From: Chloroflexota bacterium | GTDB taxonomy: Bacteria > Chloroflexota > Limnocylindria > Limnocylindrales > CSP1-4 | Length of the DNA: 11,680 nt | Assembly: GCA_021777365.1 (NCBI GenBank) | Contig: JAJYDP010000097.1 | Coordinates: 1-11,680 of the forward strand | Direction: 5' to 3' | Shown: piece after piece, positions 1-6,082 of the stretch | Layout: each line of letters begins with the position of its first letter | Numbering within the stretch: position 1 is the stretch's first letter | Program-made: the position numbers and the translations under genes | Notes under the pieces: model-generated | What the model saw: the letters and a program-made list of their open reading frames with translations, nothing else | Told to the model about the DNA's origin: nothing | The model's database searches: none

Positions 1-704
<704 letters not shown>

Positions 705-705
705 A

Positions 706-721
706 ACCCAATCACTTGGGT
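706..721. other. Small perfect hairpin just after the transposase stop codon
   Basis: ACCCAA (706-711), loop TCAC, TTGGGT (716-721) form a perfect 6-bp stem with a 4-base loop. It starts two bases after the transposase stop and runs into the inner part of the right terminal repeat. No T-run follows, so it is not a convincing terminator. It could slow transcription leaving the element or simply be part of the end structure. Confidence 0.35.
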
Positions 722-745
722 CTCCACGAAACCCAGGGCGGTTCA
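719..745. repeat. Right terminal inverted repeat (IRR) of the IS3-family element
   Basis: The outer end is the family-typical TGAACCGCCC on the minus strand (positions 745 down to 736), and the repeat continues inward to the GGTCTCC at 719-725. The outer boundary at 745 comes from the TG...CA end rule of IS3 elements. The inner boundary is approximate because the left repeat is not in the window for comparison. Confidence 0.7.
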
Positions 746-790
746 CTTCCTCCAGCTGTTGACCAGCCTGACTGGTTCGCCGGTCGGTAG

Positions 791-940
791 CCAATTGCCA
801 TCTCAGCGCGTTGCGGTGCCTTCGCCAAGGATCTCCATCTGGTCGAGCTGCTGGTGGATCTCGGCATCGGGGTTGAGAAGCGCCAGGTGGAGGTCATCCG
901 CTTCGATCCGTCCAGGCTCGACAGCGACCTGGCGCAGTAG
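791..940 (+). pseudogene. Probable C-terminal remnant of an unrecognised gene
   Basis: A frame without a start codon runs from just after a stop at 788-790 to TAG at 938-940. From about 812 its codons end almost exclusively in G or C, as in the real genes of this window, and the translation (KDLHLVELLVDLGIGVEKR, then QVEVIRFDPSRLDSDLAQ) has an amphipathic helix, a beta-strand-like stretch and an acidic tail. That looks like the end of a real globular protein and not like random GC-rich sequence. Upstream of about 812 the frame loses coding character and meets a stop, so the gene is truncated or frameshifted, perhaps by the events that placed the insertion sequence 45 bases to the left. I do not recognise the family. 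It may also be a chance frame. Confidence 0.3.
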
Positions 941-1106
941 GTATTGGTGCGGCGACCTTCACGCGCCGGCGGCAGCGGCTGAACGCGTGTCATGTCCCCC
1001 AGGCCGCCCTTCACGCCGACGCCGCGGCCAGCCACGCGTCGCGCCCAACGATGCGTATCGGCCACTCGCTGACGCTGGGCCGCCATGAGGTAACCACGGT
1101 AGGCGC

Positions 1107-1126
1107 AAGTCCAGTATCGCCCACCA
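1107..1126 (+). other. tRNA 3'-end-like fragment with CCA (probably tRNA-Val), candidate attachment site
   Basis: CCAGTATCGCCCACCA at 1111-1126 reads as the 3' side of a T-stem (CCAGT), an acceptor strand (ATCGCCC) and ACCA. It is preceded by CAAGT, as in a T-loop. It matches, from memory, the end of high-GC bacterial tRNA-Val genes that begin GGGCGAT. The rest of a tRNA is absent: no GGGCGAT lies about 70 bases upstream, and the would-be 5' T-stem GTAGG pairs poorly with CCAGT. So this is a fragment, not a gene. Such 3' pieces are left at the far side of elements that integrate into tRNA genes. It could also be chance or a degenerate duplicate. Confidence 0.4.
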
Positions 1127-1145
1127 GAGGCACCTCAAACCGGAG

Positions 1146-1170
1146 GCGGGGTCTGTACGGGCCCCGCTTT
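1146..1170. terminator. GC-rich hairpin, candidate intrinsic terminator
   Basis: GCGGGG (1146-1151) pairs with CCCCGC (1162-1167). The stem extends inward by a T-G wobble and a C-G pair, and TTT follows on the plus strand (1168-1170). It sits 20 bases beyond the tRNA-like CCA end, where a tRNA terminator would be expected, and 54-75 bases past the stop of the leftward regulator gene, so it could also end that transcript. The T-run is short, which keeps confidence moderate. Confidence 0.45.
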
Positions 1171-1220
1171 CGTGATTCGCGCCGTGCCCTGACTGCCCGA
1201 CGGCGCCCACGGAGTGACCG

Positions 1221-2525
1221 TCAGCGAATCGTTGAACGTTGCGCTGCGGGGTCGTGGCCGCGACTTGTCAAACGGCTGTCCGGCCATCCGGCCGTGGCGG
1301 CGTGCTCCCTCGCGACGCCGCGTGTGAGCGGGAGCAGTCGCAGTCCCAGTTCGGTCCGGAAGCAGAACTCACCGGAGTTGAACGAACCGTCGAGCAGTTC
1401 CTCGAGGCGCTGCAGGCGCAGCGCCAGCGTGTTCTGGTGGATCCCCAGGCGCAGGGCGGCCTGCTTGTGGTTCAGGGCGGAGGCGAAGACGGCCTCCAGA
1501 GTGTCGAGAAGGACGGTCCGTCGAGGCTCCGGCAGTGCGAGGACGGCCCCGAGCACTTCGCGGACGTATGTGTCCGTCACCGCACCTTCGCGGAACAGGT
1601 CGAACATGCGCAGTTCGGCGTAGTGGTGGACCGGGCGGTCCGGGTAGAGGAGGGCACCCAGGGCTCGGGCCCGCACGGCCTCGCGATGGCTGGCGGCGAG
1701 TCCCCGGATGCCGACCGACGCGGTCCCGATCCCCCCCACCAGCCACCCGGCAGGTGGCCGCTGACCCGACAGCGCGCGGCCGACCACGTCGGCCGCCGCG
1801 GTGACCAGTGCCGAAGGCACGAGGGCCACCAGCCCCGTGCTCAGGAGCATCGTCGGCATCCGTGGCAGCGCGGCCTGCAGGCGGTTCCTGACATCCGCCA
1901 GCACGAGGTCCGATTCGGTGGTCGCTCGCTCGGCTCCGGGGGCGGCCGCAACGAGGAGGACCGCATGCGGGCGATCGAGCACCAGGCCCAGCTGCGCGGC
2001 CTCGCGGAGGGCTGCCGCCTCGTCCTCGGTTTCGCCGTGGATGATCCTGGTCAGGAGCAGGCGCGCGGCGTCGAGACGCGACTGCGCAGTCCGCTGTCGT
2101 TCCTCGAGATAGGCCTGCGCCGTGGCCGTGCTGACTCTGTCGGCGTAGTCGAGGGCCAGCGCGGCGAGCCGGCCATGATCCTGCTGAGGGGCGACCTCGA
2201 GGAGGCATTCCCAGAGCACTCGCACGCCCACCCGGTAGCTGTGGAAGATCGCCTCCAGCGGGACGGCCTGGTGGAGACGCCGTCGGGCCGACTGCTCGAG
2301 CACGGCGAGCTCGCCCTCGCTCGGAGCGCGGTCCTCGCCGAGCGCGCGGAAGAAGAGCTCGACGTTACGCCGATTCACGTCTGCGAAGTCGCGGTCCATC
2401 TCAGGATCCGAGATCGCCGCGTACGCCGCGACCTCCTGGCGGACGGCGACGTACAGGCGATGTGCAAACCGCTCGATGCGGGCCTCGTCCAGATCGAACT
2501 CGGGACGGCGCTGTGACACTGTCAC
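1221..2525 (-). CDS. PucR/CdaR-family transcriptional regulator
   Basis: A cytoplasmic DNA-binding regulator of the PucR/CdaR type, a family that often controls use of purines, sugar acids or other small nutrients. From the GTG at 2525 it is 434 residues. Residues about 15-145 are helical and resemble the RsbRD-like N-terminal sensor domain often fused to PucR proteins. Residues about 180-295 fit the degenerate GGDEF-like middle domain. Residues about 338-400 are the PucR C-terminal helix-turn-helix: LLDTLEAVFASALNHKQAA, then LRLGIHQNTLALRLQRLEEL. The start at 2525 is chosen because GGAGGG (minus strand, 2536-2531) lies 5 bases upstream; a longer frame to ATG 2597 exists but lacks this support and adds 24 unlikely residues. 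A second GTG two codons in (2519) is also possible. It is divergent from the PLP/LLM/M24/NCS1 genes, so it probably regulates them, with their substrate or a metabolite as effector (inferred). The tail after about residue 403 is low-complexity. Confidence 0.9.
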   Translation of the reverse strand: MTVSQRRPEFDLDEARIERFAHRLYVAVRQEVAAYAAISDPEMDRDFADVNRRNVELFFRALGEDRAPSEGELAVLEQSARRRLHQAVPLEAIFHSYRVGVRVLWECLLEVAPQQDHGRLAALALDYADRVSTATAQAYLEERQRTAQSRLDAARLLLTRIIHGETEDEAAALREAAQLGLVLDRPHAVLLVAAAPGAERATTESDLVLADVRNRLQAALPRMPTMLLSTGLVALVPSALVTAAADVVGRALSGQRPPAGWLVGGIGTASVGIRGLAASHREAVRARALGALLYPDRPVHHYAELRMFDLFREGAVTDTYVREVLGAVLALPEPRRTVLLDTLEAVFASALNHKQAALRLGIHQNTLALRLQRLEELLDGSFNSGEFCFRTELGLRLLPLTRGVAREHAATAGWPDSRLTSRGHDPAAQRSTIR

Positions 2526-2527
2526 AG
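2511..2527. promoter_or_regulatory. 17-bp perfect palindrome over the regulator start codon (candidate operator)
   Basis: CTGTGACA (2511-2518), one central base, TGTCACAG (2520-2527): 8-bp arms match perfectly. It covers both candidate GTG starts of the regulator and ends 4 bases before its Shine-Dalgarno sequence. As DNA it is a plausible dimer-binding site for autoregulation or for control of the divergent promoters. As RNA it could fold and mask the start codon. In coding terms it is the V-T-V-S-Q stretch, so it could partly be coincidence, but a perfect 17-mer palindrome at this spot is unlikely by chance. Confidence 0.5.
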
Positions 2528-2761
2528 GTACCCTCCAGTGACGTGGGGAACGATCCGGGTAGCCAGTCGTCGTGGATGGTATAGCATCACAGCCCATCCG
2601 AAGCCATCAACCCATGCTCCGCCATCGGTGCCACGCTCTCGGAGGCGTGCGCGGGAGGGACCGGGCGGACGTCGTCCCGGTGGTGCGACTGGTGCGGTAC
2701 GCGTCCTCGAACCGTCGACACAGCCACGCGCGCACGGACGTCCGAGGCGTGGAGCGTCGGC
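2526..2761. promoter_or_regulatory. Divergent promoter region between the regulator and the catabolic genes
   Basis: This 236-base spacer must hold the leftward regulator promoter and the rightward operon promoter. It is less GC-rich around 2575-2625. On the minus strand TATACC (2583-2578) is a possible -10 box for the regulator. It is bracketed by a perfect inverted pair GGATGG (2574-2579) and CCATCC (2594-2599), 14 bases apart, a second possible operator. No clear -35 box or rightward -10 box can be named with confidence. GGAG at 2751-2754 is the likely ribosome binding site for the gene at 2762. The translated frames across this spacer look like non-coding shadows. Confidence 0.5.
2531..2536 (-). 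promoter_or_regulatory. Ribosome binding site of the PucR-type regulator
   Basis: GGAGGG on the minus strand, 5 bases upstream of the GTG at 2525-2523. It decides the start: the more distant ATG at 2597 has no comparable motif. Confidence 0.7.
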
Positions 2762-4012
2762 GTGTCTGACCCGGTCGGACTGCGGTGCGTGCGTTGCGGG
2801 GCCACCTACGAGCCGGGGGCGCTCTTCTTCGGATGTCCGGCCTGCGCGGATACGGTGCCGGCCAACCTGGAGGTCGTCTACGATTCCCCCCTGCCCGTCG
2901 ACCTGCGCAGCCGGTGGAGTGTGCAGCGCCCCGGCCTGTGGCGCTATGCGGACGCCCTCCCGGTCCCGGCGGACGCGGCGATCAGCCTGGGTGAAGGCGG
3001 AACCCCGCTCCTCGACTGCCGGCGGGCCGGCGAGGCGATCGGACTGCCGGACCTGCTCGCGAAGAACGAATCCGCCAACCCCACCTGGTCGTTCAAGGAT
3101 CGCCTGGCGAGCGTCGCGGTCTCCTGGGCCTGCTCGCGCGGGCTGCCGGGGATCGCACTCTCCTCCTCGGGCAACGCCGGCGCGGCTGCCGCCGCGTATG
3201 CCGCGCGGGCCGGCCTGCCCTGTCTCGTCCTGACCACGCGTGCCTTCCCGGCGGGCATGCAGCGCTTCATGCGCAGCTTCGGCGCGATGGTGGTCGCTGC
3301 ACCCACGGGTCCCGACCGATGGACGCTCAACCGGGCAGCCGCCCGCGAGTGGGGCTTCCTTCCGGTCTCCAACGTGACGGACCCGCCGGTGGGGAGTCAC
3401 CCGGTGGCGATCGAGGGCTGCAAGACCATCGCCTTCGAGATCTCGCAGGACCTGGGCTGGCGGCCTCCCGACGTGGTCGTCGTCCCGGTGGCGTACGGCG
3501 ACGGCCTCTCCGGCATTCACCGCGGCTTCCAGGAGCTGCGGGCTGCCGGGGTCATCGACCGGCTGCCCAGGCTGGTGGCCGTGGAGGCGTACCCCTCCCT
3601 GTCAGGTGCGCTTGCGGCCGACGCGCCGGGCCCGGTCGCGACGCGTGGATCCGGCTCCCGGGCGCACTCTGCCGCGGCGCCGACGGGAACGTTCCAAGCG
3701 CTGCGCGCGCTGCGCGAGTCCGGTGGGATGGCGATCGCGGTCGGCGACACCGAGATCGCCGAAGCGCATCAGCTGCTGCGCGAACGCGAGGGCATGTTCG
3801 TCGAGTTCAGCTCGGCCATGCCGCTGGCAGGCGTGCGACGGCTCGTGAAGATGGGGAAGGTCGCCCCCGACGAACGCGTGGTCCTGCTGGTCACCTCGAG
3901 CGGCCTGAAGGACGCCGACGTGACCGGTCCGGGCGGGGAGCTGCCGCTGGCCGATCCCACCCTGCAGTCGCTCACGAACGTGCTGCGAGACCGGTATGGA
4001 TTCCATGCCTGA
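2762..4012 (+). CDS. Threonine-synthase-like PLP-dependent enzyme with N-terminal zinc ribbon
   Basis: A 416-residue fold-type II PLP enzyme, the superfamily of threonine synthase, threonine dehydratase and diaminopropionate lyases, which eliminate or replace groups at the beta or gamma carbon of amino acids. Residues 9-28 form a small zinc ribbon (CVRC and CPAC), seen at the N-terminus of many threonine synthases. NPTWSFKDR (106-114) places the PLP-binding lysine at K112; SSSGNAG (134-140) is the phosphate/substrate loop, and TSSGLKD (378-384) the C-terminal loop typical of threonine synthases. The loop VPVAYGDGLSG (241-251) occupies the place of the usual glycine-rich PLP phosphate clamp. 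The GTG start has GGAG 7 bases upstream. It heads the rightward cluster and overlaps the next gene by 17 bases. No threonine-pathway gene (hom, thrB) is nearby, so a catabolic lyase role on an amino-acid-like intermediate is likelier than threonine synthesis (inferred); misnaming as thrC is a risk. Confidence 0.85.
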   Translation: MSDPVGLRCVRCGATYEPGALFFGCPACADTVPANLEVVYDSPLPVDLRSRWSVQRPGLWRYADALPVPADAAISLGEGGTPLLDCRRAGEAIGLPDLLAKNESANPTWSFKDRLASVAVSWACSRGLPGIALSSSGNAGAAAAAYAARAGLPCLVLTTRAFPAGMQRFMRSFGAMVVAAPTGPDRWTLNRAAAREWGFLPVSNVTDPPVGSHPVAIEGCKTIAFEISQDLGWRPPDVVVVPVAYGDGLSGIHRGFQELRAAGVIDRLPRLVAVEAYPSLSGALAADAPGPVATRGSGSRAHSAAAPTGTFQALRALRESGGMAIAVGDTEIAEAHQLLREREGMFVEFSSAMPLAGVRRLVKMGKVAPDERVVLLVTSSGLKDADVTGPGGELPLADPTLQSLTNVLRDRYGFHA

Positions 4013-5060
4013 GCTCGGTCTGCTCGTCTTTCCCCAGCGCCCGATCGCCGAGCTCGTCGCCACGGCACGCCGGGCCGAGGAGCTCGGCTACTCGGGGATC
4101 TGGGTCGCCGACGAGAAGTTCTACCGGGACCCCTTCGTCACGCTCACCGCCATCGGGCAGGCGACGACACGGGTCCATCTGGGAACCGGGGTGACAGAAC
4201 CGTATGCGCGCCACCCGGCCCTCATCGCGATGGCGCTTGCCACGCTCGAGGAACTCTGCCCGGGACGCGTCGTCGTGGGGCTCGGCGCTGGCGGGCCCGG
4301 GTTCGAGCCGATGGGCGTGGTGCGCCGCCGGCCCGCGCGAGCCCTGGCCGAGGCGGTGGCGATCCTGCGCGGGCTCCTGGCCGGCCAGTCGGTGCGGGTT
4401 GCCGGCGAGGTCGTCTCGTTCGACGGTCCGGGGCTCAACTTCAGGCCTCGTCCGCTGCCGATCTATCTTGCCGCCCGGGGCAGGCGGGTGCTGGAGACCG
4501 CCGGTGCCGTGGCCGACGGCGTGATCCTGGCCCCCTTCGCCTCCCCTGAGGCGATCGCCTATGCCACTGAGGTCGTCCGGCGCGGCGCCCGCAACGCGGG
4601 ACGTGACACGCCCCGCGTGATCGCGCGGGTGGACGTGGCGATCGAGGATGACCCGGCCAGCGCACGACGCGCGGCGCGCTACTACGTCGCGCTTCCACTG
4701 TGGGTGAGCTTCCCGGACTGGGGCTATGCCGAGGCGCTGGGCATCGAGATCCAGGCGCCCCTGCGCGACCTCCTGTCGCGGCGCGACTACCGGGACATCG
4801 CCACCGCGGCGGCCATGGTGCCCGAGGCGGCGGTCGACCACTTCGCCATCGCCGGCACTGAGGACGAGGTGGCGGCCCGGCTGGCCGGGCTGCTGCCGCT
4901 GGTCGATGGACTGATCGCTCACCCGGTGGCGCCTCCGGAAGGTGATGTCGATGCCACCACCGAACGCATCGCGCGCGTCTGGCAACGGGTGATCGCCAGT
5001 GCACCCCCTGCGCAGAGCGCCCTGGGTGAACCTGGGAAGAGGAGCGTGGCATCGCGATGA
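3996..5060 (+). CDS. Luciferase-like (F420/FMN-dependent) oxidoreductase, Mer-like type
   Basis: A 354-residue TIM-barrel enzyme of the bacterial luciferase-like family. Members use reduced FMN or F420 for monooxygenation, hydride transfer or desulfonation. The early residues ELGLLVFPQRPIAELVATAR and GYSGIWVADE fit strands one and two. GTGVTEPYARHPALIAMA (63-80), then ELCPGRVVVGLGAGGPGFEP (86-105), is the hallmark of the group that includes F420-dependent methylene-tetrahydromethanopterin reductase; here that reads as a family marker, not as the substrate. RPRPLPIYLAARG (150-162) is the usual cofactor-phosphate strand. Start may be ATG 3996 or ATG 4005; both lie inside the end of the PLP-enzyme gene, so translation is coupled. 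Its stop overlaps the next start (ATGA, 5057-5060). No flavin reductase gene lies nearby, which favours F420 or a reductase encoded elsewhere. Confidence 0.88.
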   Translation: MDSMPELGLLVFPQRPIAELVATARRAEELGYSGIWVADEKFYRDPFVTLTAIGQATTRVHLGTGVTEPYARHPALIAMALATLEELCPGRVVVGLGAGGPGFEPMGVVRRRPARALAEAVAILRGLLAGQSVRVAGEVVSFDGPGLNFRPRPLPIYLAARGRRVLETAGAVADGVILAPFASPEAIAYATEVVRRGARNAGRDTPRVIARVDVAIEDDPASARRAARYYVALPLWVSFPDWGYAEALGIEIQAPLRDLLSRRDYRDIATAAAMVPEAAVDHFAIAGTEDEVAARLAGLLPLVDGLIAHPVAPPEGDVDATTERIARVWQRVIASAPPAQSALGEPGKRSVASR

Positions 5061-6082
5061 AGTTCGGGCTCGGGCTCCCCACCTGCACCGCCGGGATGAT
5101 GTACCCGGTGCCCTTCGCCTCGACGGACGACGTCGTCCGGATCGCGGTCGAAGCCGAGCAGCTCGGGTTCTACGAGGTGACCGGCAACGACCACTACTCG
5201 ACCCAGCGCTACGTGCGCGGTGCCTTCGCGACCCCGCCCGACTTCTACGAGCCGTTGATCACCTTCGCGTACTGTGCGGCGCGGACGTCCGTGCTGCGGC
5301 TGATGACCGGGGTCGTGGTGCTCCCGATCCGCGACCCGGTACCGCTGGCGAAGCAGGTCGCAACACTCGACCGGTTCTCGGGCGGCCGCGTGATCCTCGG
5401 CGTCGGCGTGGGCGCCTATCGAGAGGAATTCGAGGCGGTCCGTCCCGACCTGGCGGGTGCCACGCGTGCCGAGCTGGTGGAGGAGGGGATCCGGGCGCTG
5501 CGGATGCTGTTCGAGGAACGGCGGGCGACATTCGAGGGACCGCACCACCAGTTCCGCGACGTCGAGATGTTCCCCAAGCCCGCGCAGGCGCCGCTGCCGA
5601 TCTACTCCTCCGGCAACGCCGAGGGCTCCATCCGGCGGGCCGCGCGATACGGGCAGGGCTGGCTGCCGGCGATCGTGGATGCCAGGCGGATCCGACAGGG
5701 AAGGGCCCTGCTCGACCGGTACGCCCGCGAGGCAGGTCGCGACCCGGCCACCATCTCCACGGCGCTGCAGCTCGTGGTGTGCCTGGCCGACACGCCGGCG
5801 GCGGCGCGCGAGGCGTTCGAGCGCTCGCAGCTCTTCCACCATCTGGTCTCTCTGCAGCAGTCCACGCTGCAGGGCACGGACGTGGACAGCTACGTGGCGA
5901 TCAACCTCGTGGGCACACCGGACGAGGTCGGGCGGAGGGTCGAGGAATTCGCCGCGGCCGGCGTCGACCACCTGTGCGGTCTGTACTTCGTCGGCAACAC
6001 CGTGGACGAGCTGCTCGCCCAGGCGCGCCGTTTCGCTCGTGAGGTAATGCCCGTGTTTCCAGAGCGAGAGGTGACCGCGTGA
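5057..6082 (+). CDS. Second luciferase-like (LLM class) flavin/F420-dependent oxidoreductase
   Basis: A 341-residue member of the same TIM-barrel family as the gene before it, but of a different subgroup and clearly not a recent duplicate. MKFGLGLPT begins strand one. RLMTGVVVLPIRDPVPLAKQ (81-100) followed by VATLDRFSGGRVILGVGVGA (101-120) is the core family signature, typical of actinobacterial F420-dependent oxidoreductases. MFPKPAQAPLPIYSSGNAEG (171-190) is the cofactor-binding region. The extended GNDHYSTQRYVRGAFATPPD (43-62) probably lines the substrate pocket. The gene overlaps its left neighbour by 4 bases (ATGA) and its right neighbour by 4 bases (GTGA). An AAGAGGAG ribosome site lies 12 bases upstream, so coupling to the gene before probably matters. 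Two unlike LLM enzymes in one operon suggest two successive oxidations or a two-substrate pathway (inferred). Confidence 0.88.
   Translation: MKFGLGLPTCTAGMMYPVPFASTDDVVRIAVEAEQLGFYEVTGNDHYSTQRYVRGAFATPPDFYEPLITFAYCAARTSVLRLMTGVVVLPIRDPVPLAKQVATLDRFSGGRVILGVGVGAYREEFEAVRPDLAGATRAELVEEGIRALRMLFEERRATFEGPHHQFRDVEMFPKPAQAPLPIYSSGNAEGSIRRAARYGQGWLPAIVDARRIRQGRALLDRYAREAGRDPATISTALQLVVCLADTPAAAREAFERSQLFHHLVSLQQSTLQGTDVDSYVAINLVGTPDEVGRRVEEFAAAGVDHLCGLYFVGNTVDELLAQARRFAREVMPVFPEREVTA

Larger units (their letters stand above)
746..1220. other. Gene-poor interval between the insertion sequence and the regulator
   Basis: No intact gene is supported here. Open frames on both strands lack family similarity, and those running past 1221 are antisense shadows of the regulator gene. 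Three items stand out and are listed separately: a short frame with coding-like codon use (791-940), a tRNA 3'-end-like piece (about 1107-1126) and a GC hairpin (1146-1167). A perfect 6-bp inverted pair TGAGGT (1086-1091) / ACCTCA (1132-1137) brackets the tRNA-like piece. The mixture suggests an old integration edge with decayed cargo. Confidence 0.6.

Noticed and set aside
760..778. ACCAG/CTGGT 5-bp inverted repeat right of the insertion sequence as a second element end or recombination site.
   Set aside because: The arms are too short, there is no matching partner elsewhere in the window, and such pairs are expected by chance.
1050..1126. A complete tRNA gene.
   Set aside because: Only the 3' T-stem strand, acceptor strand and CCA can be matched; no 5' acceptor strand, D-arm or anticodon arm can be folded upstream.
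1239..2516. A 425-residue open frame on the plus strand.
   Set aside because: It is antisense to the PucR-type regulator; its translation is rich in Arg, Gly and Gln without domain signs, and the minus-strand protein has clear family motifs. Long antisense frames are normal at this GC content.
2526..2597. Start of the PucR-type regulator at ATG 2597.
   Set aside because: The extra 24 residues have no family look, there is no ribosome site before 2597, and GGAGGG is correctly placed for GTG 2525.
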